Shown in pieces: positions 44,567-52,619 of a DNA stretch of 64,000 nucleotides; positions within the stretch are counted from its first letter, which is position 1; each line of letters starts with the position of its first letter. The DNA is from Ferdinandcohnia sp047238305 (lineage in GTDB: Bacteria; Bacillota; Bacilli; Bacillales; Bacillaceae_L). The translations under genes were made by a program, and so were the position numbers. The stretch covers positions 2,418,001 to 2,482,000 of the forward strand of contig NZ_JBDFMO010000001.1 of NCBI RefSeq assembly GCF_047238305.1, read 5' to 3'. Below the pieces are notes generated by a model that was not told where the DNA came from, made no database searches, and saw only the letters and a list, made by a program, of their open reading frames with translations.

Positions 44567-44845
44567 ATATTACAAATGATACATTTATAATTAAAAGTTA
44601 TGATGAGGACACGATGGTATAATTACGGTTTTTAGAGAGGGAAGCCAAGGCTGGAAGCTTCCTAACACGAATGATACTATTACCACCTCTAAACTTCAGT
44701 AGTGAACCTTTGTATACAAAGCTGTAATTACTGACGGGTTAACCGTTATTTATTTCTTGAGCCATTCGATTTTTTGAATGGAAACAAGGGTGGAACCACG
44801 ATACAAATACTCGTCCCTTTTATTTGGGACGGGTATTTTTTATTT
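44567..44845 (+). promoter_or_regulatory. T-box riboswitch, threonine, upstream of thrS
   Basis: The leader starts after TTGATT-N17-TATAAT (44532-44560). The specifier ACC (Thr) lies at 44682-44684, followed by ACCTCT. The T-box sequence AGGGTGGAACCACG is at 44787-44800, and the terminator ATACTCGTCCC / GGGACGGGTAT with T-run at 44807-44842. Uncharged tRNA-Thr should favour the antiterminator. Confidence 0.92.
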
Positions 44846-44872
44846 TCAAAAAGAATAAGGAGTTGAAAACTG

Positions 44873-46804
44873 ATGTCAGATGTAGTAAAAATTACATTCC
44901 CAGACGGAGCAGTGAAGGAGTTTCCTAAAGGAACAACAACAGAAGAAATTGCAGGCTCAATCAGCCCAGGACTAAAGAAAAAATCAATTGCCGGTAAATT
45001 TAACGGCAAGGAAATTGATTTGCGAACTGAAATCCATGAAGATGGTGAAATAGCAATCATTACCCAAGATACTGATGCAGCGTTAGAAATCATGCGACAC
45101 AGTACAGCTCACTTAATGGCGCAAGCGATTAAGCGTCTATACAAAGACGTTAAGCTTGGTGTAGGTCCAGTTATTGAAAATGGCTTCTACTATGATATCG
45201 ATATGGAAAAGTCATTAACACCTGAGGATCTACCTGAAATTGAAAAAGAAATGAAAAAAATTATAAATGAAAATCTTGAAATTCACCGGATAGAGGTTTC
45301 ACGAGATGAAGCGATTCGTCGCTACGAAGAGATTGGTGACGAGCTAAAGCTTGAGTTGATTCAAGATATTCCAGAAGGAGAACCTTTATCTATTTATGAG
45401 CAAGGTGAATTCTTTGACCTTTGTCGTGGTGTTCATGTTCCTTCAACAGGAAAAATTAAAGAATTTAAACTATTAAGCATTGCTGGTGCATACTGGCGCG
45501 GGGATAGCGACAACAAGATGCTTCAACGTATTTATGGGACTGCATTCTTCAAAAAAGCAGAGCTTGAAGAACATCTTCGTTTCCTTGAAGAGGCTAAAGA
45601 GCGTGACCATCGAAAATTAGGTAAGGAACTAAGCCTCTTTACAAACTCACAAAAAGTAGGGCAAGGCTTACCTTTATGGCTTCCAAAAGGTGCGACTATT
45701 CGTCGTGTGATCGAACGCTATATTGTGGATAAAGAAGTTAGACTAGGCTATGATCATGTGTATACACCTGTTCTTGCAAATGTCGATCTATATAAAACTT
45801 CAGGTCACTGGGATCATTATCAAGATGACATGTTCCCGGTAATGGAAATGGATAATGAAGAGCTTGTGCTTCGTCCAATGAACTGCCCGCATCACATGAT
45901 GATCTACAAAAATGGCATTCACAGCTATCGTAAGCTTCCAATCCGCATTGCGGAATTAGGAACAATGCATCGTTATGAAATGAGTGGGGCATTATCTGGT
46001 CTGCAACGTGTTAGAGGAATGACTCTAAATGATGCGCATATCTTCGTCCGTCCAGACCAAATTCAAGAAGAGTTTAAGCGTGTTGTTAACCTTATTTTAG
46101 AAGTTTATAAAGACTTTGATATTAAAGACTACAGCTTCCGTCTTTCTTATCGCGATCCTGCTGATACTGAAAAATACTTCGATGATGATGCGATGTGGGA
46201 AAAAGCGCAAGCTATGTTAAAAGCTGCAATGGATGACCTAGGTCTTAATTATTTTGAGGCAGAAGGTGAAGCAGCATTCTATGGTCCAAAGCTTGATGTT
46301 CAAGTTCGTACAGCACTTGGAAAAGATGAAACACTTTCAACAGTTCAGCTTGACTTCTTATTACCGGAACGCTTTGATTTAACTTATATAGGTGAAGACG
46401 GAAAACAACATCGTCCAGTCGTCATCCACCGTGGCGTTGTATCTACAATGGAACGCTTTGTTGCTTATCTAATTGAAGAATACAAAGGCGCATTCCCAAC
46501 TTGGTTAGCACCTGTTCAGGTTCAAGTCATACCAGTTTCTCCAGATGTTCATTTAGACTATGCGAAGAGTGTTCAAGAGAAGCTTCAAGCAGAAGGCTTA
46601 CGTGTAGAAATAGATGACCGCGATGAAAAAATCGGCTATAAAATTCGTGAAGCCCAGATGCAAAAAGTTCCATTTATGCTCGTTGTAGGAGACAATGAGA
46701 TGGGGGAAAATGCAGTAAACGTACGTAAATATGGCGAGCAAAAATCAGAGACTATGTCGTTTGATACATTCCTTGCTGCTATTCTACAAGAAGTTAAAAA
46801 ATAA
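44873..46804 (+). CDS. thrS: Threonyl-tRNA synthetase
   Basis: It charges tRNA-Thr. The 643-residue class II synthetase has a TGS domain (1-62), an SAD editing domain with HSTAHLMAQA and the zinc-type motif near 180, and a catalytic core with PMNCPHHMMIY, GTMHRYEMSGALSGLQRVRGMT and motif 3 VVIHRGVVSTMERF. The C-terminal anticodon-binding domain spans about 540-640. The ATG follows AAGGAGTTGAAAACTG. Regulated by the T-box upstream. Confidence 0.97.
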   Translation: MSDVVKITFPDGAVKEFPKGTTTEEIAGSISPGLKKKSIAGKFNGKEIDLRTEIHEDGEIAIITQDTDAALEIMRHSTAHLMAQAIKRLYKDVKLGVGPVIENGFYYDIDMEKSLTPEDLPEIEKEMKKIINENLEIHRIEVSRDEAIRRYEEIGDELKLELIQDIPEGEPLSIYEQGEFFDLCRGVHVPSTGKIKEFKLLSIAGAYWRGDSDNKMLQRIYGTAFFKKAELEEHLRFLEEAKERDHRKLGKELSLFTNSQKVGQGLPLWLPKGATIRRVIERYIVDKEVRLGYDHVYTPVLANVDLYKTSGHWDHYQDDMFPVMEMDNEELVLRPMNCPHHMMIYKNGIHSYRKLPIRIAELGTMHRYEMSGALSGLQRVRGMTLNDAHIFVRPDQIQEEFKRVVNLILEVYKDFDIKDYSFRLSYRDPADTEKYFDDDAMWEKAQAMLKAAMDDLGLNYFEAEGEAAFYGPKLDVQVRTALGKDETLSTVQLDFLLPERFDLTYIGEDGKQHRPVVIHRGVVSTMERFVAYLIEEYKGAFPTWLAPVQVQVIPVSPDVHLDYAKSVQEKLQAEGLRVEIDDRDEKIGYKIREAQMQKVPFMLVVGDNEMGENAVNVRKYGEQKSETMSFDTFLAAILQEVKK

Positions 46805-46826
46805 AAAAGTCTTGTCAAATATAAAA

Positions 46827-46870
46827 GTGCATGCTAGAATAAATTTCGTTGTGTTATTCTAGTCATGCAC
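46827..46870 (+). repeat. Long inverted repeat between thrS and infC
   Basis: GTGCATGCTAGAATAA (46827-46842) pairs with TTATTCTAGTCATGCAC (46854-46870) with one mismatch or bulge. Flanking TGTCAAA and TTTGACA extend it and contain the infC -35. No T-run follows, so this is not a classic terminator. Confidence 0.7.
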
Positions 46871-46873
46871 CGT

Positions 46874-46902
46874 TTGACAGAAACCATCTTACATGTTATA
46901 CT
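46874..46902 (+). promoter_or_regulatory. Strong promoter of infC-rpmI-rplT
   Basis: Consensus TTGACA (46874-46879), 17-bp spacer, TATACT (46897-46902). Confidence 0.8.
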
Positions 46903-46908
46903 TCTTTA

Positions 46909-47056
46909 GGTAATTGAATACTTGTTTGATAAAGTAGAAGCACCCGCTTCTCACCTGATTGACGCAAATTGCAGTTGGTAGGTCTTACGTTCATTAATCA
47001 TTAATGTGTAAATGAATTGTAATAGTGTGGGTGTATATACATTCACACTTTTTTAT
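46909..47056 (+). promoter_or_regulatory. L20 leader (autoregulatory attenuator)
   Basis: The leader contains the segment GAAGCACCCGCTTCTCACCT, followed by GATTGACGC and CAGTTGGTAGGTC, which I recognise as the Bacillus L20 leader. It ends in a terminator, AGTGTGGGTGTA / TACATTCACACT with TTTTTTAT (47022-47056). Binding of excess L20 is known to promote termination in B. subtilis. Confidence 0.85.
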
Positions 47057-47138
47057 TTGTCTCAAATCTGTAAAATGCGCAAGATTTCAAACGAGGCATT
47101 CAGTAAATGCGTAAGTGAAAATACCTTGGAGGTGGCTA

Positions 47139-47657
47139 ATTATTAGCAAAGACATGATGGTAAACGAGGGCATTCGTGCCCGTGAGGTTCGTTTGATTGG
47201 TTCAAATGGTGATCAGCTAGGAATTAAATCCAAAAATGAAGCATTAGAGATTGCTGCTAGAGCAAATCTTGATCTTGTACTAGTTGCCCCAAATGCGAAA
47301 CCCCCTGTATGTCGTATTATGGACTACGGTAAATTTCGATTTGAGCAACAGAAAAAGGATAAAGAAGCTCGCAAAAATCAAAAGGTTATTAACATCAAGG
47401 AAGTTAGACTTAGTCCGACAATTGATGAGCATGATTTTAATACAAAGCTTCGCAACGCAATCAAATTCCTTGAAAAAGGTGACAAAGTTAAAGCATCTAT
47501 TCGCTTTAAAGGTCGTGCGATTACACATAAAGAAATCGGTCAACGTGTTTTAGATCGTTTTTCTAAAGCTTGTGCTGAAGTTGCTACTGTTGAATCACAT
47601 CCAAAAATGGATGGAAGAAGCATGTTTTTAGTACTAGCACCTAAAACTGAAAAGTAA
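47139..47657 (+). CDS. infC: Translation initiation factor IF-3, ATT start
   Basis: It binds the 30S subunit and checks the start codon and initiator tRNA. The start is placed at ATT 47139, six bases after GGAGG, because the family begins M-ISKD and no ATG, GTG or TTG lies there. This gives 172 residues. Rare AUU starts on infC are a known autoregulatory device. The N-terminal domain shows INEGIRAREVRLIG-like sequence (VNEGIRAREVRLIG) and the C-terminal domain IKEVRLSPTIDEHDF. Confidence 0.95.
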   Translation: MISKDMMVNEGIRAREVRLIGSNGDQLGIKSKNEALEIAARANLDLVLVAPNAKPPVCRIMDYGKFRFEQQKKDKEARKNQKVINIKEVRLSPTIDEHDFNTKLRNAIKFLEKGDKVKASIRFKGRAITHKEIGQRVLDRFSKACAEVATVESHPKMDGRSMFLVLAPKTEK

Positions 47658-47678
47658 TGAAACGAGGAGGAACTCCCT

Positions 47679-47879
47679 ATGCCAAAAATGAAAACACACC
47701 GTGGATCTGCAAAACGTTTTAAGAAAACAGGATCTGGAAAGCTTAAACGTTCACATGCATATACAAGCCACTTATTTGGAAATAAATCTCAAAAGCAAAA
47801 GCGTAAGCTTCGCAAAGCTTCATTAGTGAGCAAAGGCGATTTCAAACGTATTCGCCATATGTTAGACAACATTAAATAA
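47679..47879 (+). CDS. rpmI: Ribosomal protein L35
   Basis: The 66-residue basic 50S protein starts PKMKTHRGSAKRFKKTGSGK, the family signature. Ribosome site GAGGAGG before the ATG. Middle gene of the infC operon. Confidence 0.98.
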   Translation: MPKMKTHRGSAKRFKKTGSGKLKRSHAYTSHLFGNKSQKQKRKLRKASLVSKGDFKRIRHMLDNIK

Positions 47880-47918
47880 TCGATGATTGATTGATATAGA
47901 TTCTAGGAGGGAAACAAA

Positions 47919-48275
47919 ATGCCAAGAGTAAAAGGCGGAACTGTTACACGCAAACGTCGTAAAAAGGTATTAAAATTAGCTAAAGGTTATTTCGGTTCAA
48001 AACACACTTTATATAAAGTTGCAAACCAACAAGTAATGAAATCATTAATGTATGCTTATCGTGATCGTCGTCAAAAGAAACGCGACTTCCGTAAGCTATG
48101 GATTACTCGTATCAATGCAGCTGCTCGTATGAATGGTCTTTCTTACAGCCGTTTAATGCACGGACTTAAAGTAGCTGGTATCGAAGTAAACCGTAAAATG
48201 CTTGCTGAACTAGCTGTTAGCGACGAAAAAGCATTCGCTGAATTAGCAACTGTTGCAAAAAGTAACTTAAAATAA
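47919..48275 (+). CDS. rplT: Ribosomal protein L20
   Basis: The 118-residue 23S rRNA-binding protein has the long basic N-terminal extension PRVKGGTVTRKRRKK and the globular part with WITRINAAARMNGLSYSRLMHGL. Besides its place in the 50S subunit, it represses its own operon through the leader at 46909-47056. AGGAGGG site before the ATG. A terminator follows. Confidence 0.98.
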   Translation: MPRVKGGTVTRKRRKKVLKLAKGYFGSKHTLYKVANQQVMKSLMYAYRDRRQKKRDFRKLWITRINAAARMNGLSYSRLMHGLKVAGIEVNRKMLAELAVSDEKAFAELATVAKSNLK

Positions 48276-48287
48276 TTTAGTCTAGGT

Positions 48288-48330
48288 AAAAAGGTTACTC
48301 CCATTGTAAAATGAGAGTAACCTTTTTTGT
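48288..48330 (+). terminator. Terminator of infC-rpmI-rplT
   Basis: AAAAAGGTTACTC / GAGTAACCTTTTTT, 13-bp stem, T-run. Confidence 0.9.
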
Positions 48331-48343
48331 TTGTCGATTTAGC

Positions 48344-48400
48344 TAACAGCTATAAAAACGAACTAATAGCCATAAAAACAAAATAACAGCTATAAAATTT
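48344..48400 (+). repeat. Three direct repeats with 20-bp period
   Basis: TAACAGCTATAAAA (48344), TAATAGCCATAAAA (48364) and TAACAGCTATAAAA (48384) begin exactly 20 bp apart, between the rplT terminator and ysdA. Confidence 0.7.
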
Positions 48401-48429
48401 TATTTTTGATTATAATAGGGGGAATCACA

Positions 48430-48699
48430 ATGTACCAAATTCTAATAATCTATATAATCCTCAATATTTATGGTTTCCTACTCATGTACATCGACAAAAA
48501 TAGAGCTAAAAACAACAAATGGCGCATCTCTGAAAAACATATTTGGATTGTCTCAATGGTAGGCGGCGCGCTTGGAACAACTTTTGGTATGAAGCAGTTT
48601 CGACATAAGACGAAGCATAAGCAATTTGTCATCCTTCTTCCTTTTCTTGCAATCCTTACAATTGCCATTTATGTTTATATTTTAGTTACCTTGTCATAA
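48430..48699 (+). CDS. ysdA: DUF1294 membrane protein YsdA
   Basis: The 89-residue protein has hydrophobic segments at about 2-19 and 66-86 and the conserved core DKNRAKNNKWRISE and GGALGTTFGMKQFRHKTKHKQF typical of DUF1294. Function unknown. ATG 48430 follows AGGGGGAATCACA. It occupies the ysdA position after rplT. Confidence 0.88.
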   Translation: MYQILIIYIILNIYGFLLMYIDKNRAKNNKWRISEKHIWIVSMVGGALGTTFGMKQFRHKTKHKQFVILLPFLAILTIAIYVYILVTLS

Positions 48700-48770
48700 C
48701 AACTTGTACGATTGTATATGCTTAAATAGCACTTTTCTTATAAATTTATCGGAAGAGGTGAGTTGTACAT

Positions 48771-49358
48771 TTGGATGATACGATGACACTGCTGTTTGTT
48801 TTTATTCAATCCACTGGACTGCTTGCCCCCATTATTTTTATTGGTATACATCTTATCCGTCCTATCTTTTTCATACCAGTTCCTGTCGTATGTATCGTCG
48901 GGGGCATTTTATTCGGCTCTGTTTTTGGAACGCTCTATTCCATACTAGGATTAACCATGCTTAGCATTCTTTTTTATTTCTTATATCGGCAGGTCCCAAG
49001 ATTGTCCAACAAAATTAATACACTCAAGCAAAAATGGTTAGGAGACAAAGTGAATTTTACTATTGGGCAAATTGCAATCTTACGTCTTATTCCTTTTATT
49101 AATTTTCACCTATTATCACTATGTATCATGGATGTTACAAGGCATTTTCGAAACTATGCCAAAGCCTCCTTCTATACAAATTTCCCAGTAGCCCTTCTCT
49201 ATACCGTTTTCGGTCAATTTATCCGTGAATTCTCTACAACTGTAATTCTCGCGATACTCCTAGCACTTACTCTATTGTTCTATCTACTCCGAGAAAAACA
49301 GGTTATTATCAAATGGCATGAATTTTTTAATCCTAAGGCAGGTAGGTCATTTCAATGA
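48771..49358 (+). CDS. ytxB: TVP38/TMEM64 (VTT-domain) membrane protein, YtxB-like
   Basis: The 195-residue protein has about five membrane helices. The VTT-type core is IRPIFFIPVPVVCIVGGILFG, followed by a re-entrant loop region LRLIPFINFHLLS. The superfamily includes lipid scramblases and DedA proteins; the substrate here is unknown. Start TTG after GGAAGAGGTGAG. The symbol is by resemblance to B. subtilis YtxB. Confidence 0.72.
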   Translation: MDDTMTLLFVFIQSTGLLAPIIFIGIHLIRPIFFIPVPVVCIVGGILFGSVFGTLYSILGLTMLSILFYFLYRQVPRLSNKINTLKQKWLGDKVNFTIGQIAILRLIPFINFHLLSLCIMDVTRHFRNYAKASFYTNFPVALLYTVFGQFIREFSTTVILAILLALTLLFYLLREKQVIIKWHEFFNPKAGRSFQ

Positions 49359-49394
49359 AAAAACAGTCGTGGAGTTAACGCTCACGACTGTTTT
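49358..49394 (+). terminator. Bidirectional terminator, ytxB / ysdB
   Basis: AAAACAGTCGTG / CACGACTGTTTT stem. It overlaps the last codons of ysdB. Confidence 0.85.
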
Positions 49395-49770
49395 CCTTTA
49401 GTAGTTCTTTTATTGGACTTTTCCAATCAATTTTCGCATGTGGATATACTTCATTAATTCTACGCTCGATGTATTGAAAATCCGTATAGGTTAATCCCTT
49501 CAAATTATCAGTTTTGGCCCATACAAAGATAGATACAACCTCAAATGATTTTTTGGTAGATCCTAAATATTTTTCCCCTTCAAATAAAACTCCCTTATAC
49601 GTTAATAAAAAGTTTTTATGGACATTTGCTAGGTCATCAAGCCAGTAGAATTCCTCTTTTTCTTGAGCGAGCTCAAGCTTCCTCTTTGGATTTAGTACGT
49701 ACTTGAAAATACGATATAATAAAAAGATGATTAGAAGTAAGATGACAAAACGAATAAGTATGACAAACAT
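49375..49770 (-). CDS. ysdB: Sigma-W-regulated protein YsdB
   Basis: The 131-residue protein has one N-terminal membrane helix (about 2-22) and a cytoplasmic domain with EFYWLDDLANVHKNFLLTYKG. In B. subtilis ysdB belongs to the sigma-W envelope-stress regulon; its function is unknown. Site GGAGGGAG before the ATG. A matching sigma-W promoter lies upstream (49806-49832). Confidence 0.85.
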   Translation of the reverse strand: MFVILIRFVILLLIIFLLYRIFKYVLNPKRKLELAQEKEEFYWLDDLANVHKNFLLTYKGVLFEGEKYLGSTKKSFEVVSIFVWAKTDNLKGLTYTDFQYIERRINEVYPHAKIDWKSPIKELLKENSRER

Positions 49771-49805
49771 AAGAGGACTCCCTCCATTTTCAATCTGCCA
49801 ACATA

Positions 49806-49832
49806 TACGAATAACCTATACAAAAGGTTTCA
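49806..49832 (-). promoter_or_regulatory. Sigma-W promoter of ysdB
   Basis: On the minus strand TGAAAC (49832-49827) - 17 bp - CGTA (49809-49806), about 36 bp before the ysdB start. Confidence 0.7.
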
Positions 49833-49879
49833 AGTTATTTTAAATTTGTTATAATTTTTTTCTAGAGGAGGATTTTTGT

Positions 49880-50317
49880 ATGACATATAACTTAAAAGTA
49901 ATGCTGCTAAACGAGGATGCAAGGCTTCCATTACAAGCAAATCCAGGTGATGCAGGCTTAGATTTATTTTCGGCTGAAGAAAAAGTGATTAAACCAGGGG
50001 AAGCTGAATTAGTTAAAACGGGGATTAAAATGGAGCTGCCACCGGGAACAGAAGCACAAGTACGACCAAGGAGTGGACTAGCACTCAAACACTCAGTAAC
50101 GGTTTTAAATAGTCCAGGGACCATTGATGAAGGCTATCGTGGAGAAGTTGCGGTCATCTTAATTAATCATGGAAAAGAAGATTTTGTAGTGGAAAAACAA
50201 ATGAGGATAGCACAGATGGTGATTGCTGAAGTTGCTCAGGTTAACTTGCTACAGGTTGAGGATGTGGCTGCCTCTGAAAGAGGAGAAGGCGGATTTGGGT
50301 CGAGTGGGACCAAATAA
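49880..50317 (+). CDS. dut: dUTP diphosphatase
   Basis: It cleaves dUTP to dUMP, keeping uracil out of DNA. The 145-residue trimeric-type enzyme has all five motifs: NPGDAGLDLFSA, VRPRSGLALK, SPGTIDEGYRGEV, MRIAQMVIA, and the C-terminal arm ERGEGGFGSSG. The ATG follows AGAGGAGGA. It sits between ysdB and ysdC, both ends with promoter-sized gaps. Confidence 0.95.
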   Translation: MTYNLKVMLLNEDARLPLQANPGDAGLDLFSAEEKVIKPGEAELVKTGIKMELPPGTEAQVRPRSGLALKHSVTVLNSPGTIDEGYRGEVAVILINHGKEDFVVEKQMRIAQMVIAEVAQVNLLQVEDVAASERGEGGFGSSGTK

Positions 50318-50397
50318 TAAGGAGCCAAAATTGCTCAATTACCACTATTTTCTGTATAATGAAATTGTCAAATTAACGAAAGTTAGGTGATTTACAA

Positions 50398-51483
50398 ATG
50401 ACAAAGCTTGATGAAACATTAACGATGCTAAAAGATCTTACCGACGCAAAAGGTATTCCTGGTAATGAACGAGAGCCTCGTGAAGTCATGAAAAAATACA
50501 TAACTCCATATTCTGATGAACTTTCTTATGATGGACTAGGAAGTTTAATCGCAAAAAAAGAAGGCAACCCAACTGGTCCGAAAATCATGATTTCTGGGCA
50601 TTTAGATGAAGTTGGCTTCATGGTGACACAAATTGATGAAAAAGGATTTTTACGTTTCCAAACTGTTGGTGGCTGGTGGTCACAGGTTATGCTTGCTCAA
50701 CGGGTAACCGTTGTCACTAGTAAAGGAGATATTACGGGTGTAATAGGTTCTAAACCACCCCATATCTTAACTGCAGATGCACGTAAGAAGCCTGTTGAAA
50801 TCAAAGATATGTTCATTGATATTGGTGCGGCAAATAGAGAGCAAGCTCTAGAATTTGGAGTGAAACCTGGTGACCAGGTTGTTCCATATTTTGAATTCAC
50901 TGTGATGAATAATGAAAAAATGCTACTTGCAAAAGCATGGGATAACCGAATTGGCTGTGCGATTGCTATCGATGTCCTAAAATATTTGAAAAATGAAGAA
51001 CATCCAAACGTTGTGTATGGAGTCGGTTCGGTTCAAGAGGAAGTAGGTCTTCGTGGTGCCAAAACAGCAGCATCAATGATCAAGCCTGATCTTGCAATTG
51101 CCGTTGATGTGGGTATTGCAGGTGATACACCTGGAATTTCGGAAAAAGAAGCAATGAGCAAAATGGGGGAAGGTCCTCAAATTATTCTATATGATGCTTC
51201 CATGGTTTCTCATAAAGGCTTACGTGATTTTGTTGTTGGAGTTGCGGATGAACTTAGCATCCCATATCAGTTTGATGCGATTGCTGGTGGTGGAACAGAC
51301 GCTGGATCAATCCACATTTCCCTAGAAGGTGTTCCAGCTTTAGCGATTACAATCGCAACACGCTATATCCATTCACATGCCGGTATTCTTCATCGTGATG
51401 ATTATGAAAATGCAGTGAAGCTTATTGCAGAAGTGATTAAACGTCTCGACGAAGAAACAGTTAACAAAATTAAATTTGATTGA
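50398..51483 (+). CDS. ysdC: M42 family aminopeptidase YsdC
   Basis: The 361-residue metallo-aminopeptidase of the PepA/FrvX type forms large cytoplasmic peptide-degrading complexes. Metal ligands are visible in SGHLDEVGFMV (His, Asp), KAWDNRIG (Asp), VQEEVGLRGA (Glu pair), AVDVGIAGD (Asp) and YIHSHAG (His). The B. subtilis homologue was once called an endoglucanase, which the motifs do not support. ATG after TTAGGTGA. Confidence 0.93.
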   Translation: MTKLDETLTMLKDLTDAKGIPGNEREPREVMKKYITPYSDELSYDGLGSLIAKKEGNPTGPKIMISGHLDEVGFMVTQIDEKGFLRFQTVGGWWSQVMLAQRVTVVTSKGDITGVIGSKPPHILTADARKKPVEIKDMFIDIGAANREQALEFGVKPGDQVVPYFEFTVMNNEKMLLAKAWDNRIGCAIAIDVLKYLKNEEHPNVVYGVGSVQEEVGLRGAKTAASMIKPDLAIAVDVGIAGDTPGISEKEAMSKMGEGPQIILYDASMVSHKGLRDFVVGVADELSIPYQFDAIAGGGTDAGSIHISLEGVPALAITIATRYIHSHAGILHRDDYENAVKLIAEVIKRLDEETVNKIKFD

Positions 51484-51488
51484 TAATA

Positions 51489-51521
51489 AAAAGCCGATGA
51501 TTAGGATGTCATCGGCTTTTC
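51489..51521 (+). terminator. Bidirectional terminator, ysdC / sspI
   Basis: AAAAGCCGATGA-TTAGGATG-TCATCGGCTTTT between convergent genes. Confidence 0.9.
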
Positions 51522-51524
51522 TCA

Positions 51525-51734
51525 TTATTGCTTTAATCCTTGCTCTAAAGTTGACAGCATTTCTTGTTTTTCCTCTTGGCTTGCATTTTCCCAAATGACT
51601 TCAAATAATACTCCTAATCCTGGAAGCATTTTTTCTTCGCCACTTTGAATGGCATCTACAATCGTATCTTCTAATTCCGCTTGAGAATTTCCAGAGACAT
51701 TGTGCTTAACAGCATGTCTTAAGTTCAAGTTCAT
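51525..51734 (-). CDS. sspI: Small acid-soluble spore protein SspI
   Basis: The 69-residue minor SASP of the forespore begins MNLNLRHAVKHNVSGNSQAEL, the family hallmark. In B. subtilis sspI is made under sigma-G and adds to spore outgrowth efficiency. AAGGTGTG site before the ATG. Divergent from ysgA. Confidence 0.95.
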   Translation of the reverse strand: MNLNLRHAVKHNVSGNSQAELEDTIVDAIQSGEEKMLPGLGVLFEVIWENASQEEKQEMLSTLEQGLKQ

Positions 51735-51854
51735 TTACAAGCACACCTTTCATATGTAACTTTTCTTTTGTATCTTTTACACGTTCCGCCTTTTTTATGT
51801 ATTTACCATAGGATATAATGGAAAAAGAATTAGCTAAAAGGAGCAAAAAATACG

Positions 51855-52604
51855 TTGAAACGAATTGAATCAAATAAAAATCCTCAAATTAAGCAATGGA
51901 AAAAACTACATACAAAAAAAGAACGTGATAAGACTGCTACTTTTATGATTGAAGGCTTTCATTTAGTCGAAGAGGCGTTAAAAAGTGACGCTATCATAAG
52001 AGAATTAATCATTAGTGAAACGGTAGACATCCCCACAAGCTGGAATGTGGATAATCTATCCATCACGATTGTAACAGAAAAGATTATGCAGGAAATAAGT
52101 GATACAGATACTTCACAAGGGGTGGCTGCCATTTGCGAACAGTATTCGGTAAAAGAGGGTGGGCAGTTTACCAGATTGTTATTAGTAGATGCTGTACAGG
52201 ATCCTGGTAATCTAGGCACGATGATTCGAACTGCAGATGCAGCAGGTATGGATGCTGTGATCATTGGTGAAGGAAGCGTTGATGTCTATAATTCAAAGGT
52301 AATTCGTTCCACACAGGGCTCGATTTTTCATATACCTATTGTGAAAGAAAATTTACATGAAACGATTGATGGGCTTAAACAAAATGGTATTAAAGTCTAT
52401 GGAACATCTTTAAAGAACGCGGTTGACTATAAACAAGCTCCTGTCGAAAATTCCTTTGCATTAATCGTCGGAAATGAAGGGAATGGAGTACAAGCAGAAT
52501 TACTAGAGAAAACAGATCAAAATCTCTATATTCCAATCTACGGAAAAAGCGAGTCTTTAAATGTTGCAGTAGCAGCGGGGATTTTACTTTATCATTTGAG
52601 GTAA
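51855..52604 (+). CDS. ysgA: SpoU/TrmH-family RNA 2'-O-methyltransferase YsgA
   Basis: The 249-residue protein has an N-terminal substrate-binding domain (about 1-90; KNPQIKQWKKLHTKKERDKTATFMIEG) and a SPOUT domain with knotted SAM site. Motifs are VQDPGNLGTMIRTADAAG, VGNEGNGVQ and IPIYGKSESLNVAVAAGI. It methylates a ribose in rRNA or tRNA; the target is not evident. TTG start after AAAAGGAGC. The next gene starts at once after its stop. Confidence 0.92.
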   Translation: MKRIESNKNPQIKQWKKLHTKKERDKTATFMIEGFHLVEEALKSDAIIRELIISETVDIPTSWNVDNLSITIVTEKIMQEISDTDTSQGVAAICEQYSVKEGGQFTRLLLVDAVQDPGNLGTMIRTADAAGMDAVIIGEGSVDVYNSKVIRSTQGSIFHIPIVKENLHETIDGLKQNGIKVYGTSLKNAVDYKQAPVENSFALIVGNEGNGVQAELLEKTDQNLYIPIYGKSESLNVAVAAGILLYHLR

Positions 52605-52619
52605 ACAGGGGGGAGTAAA

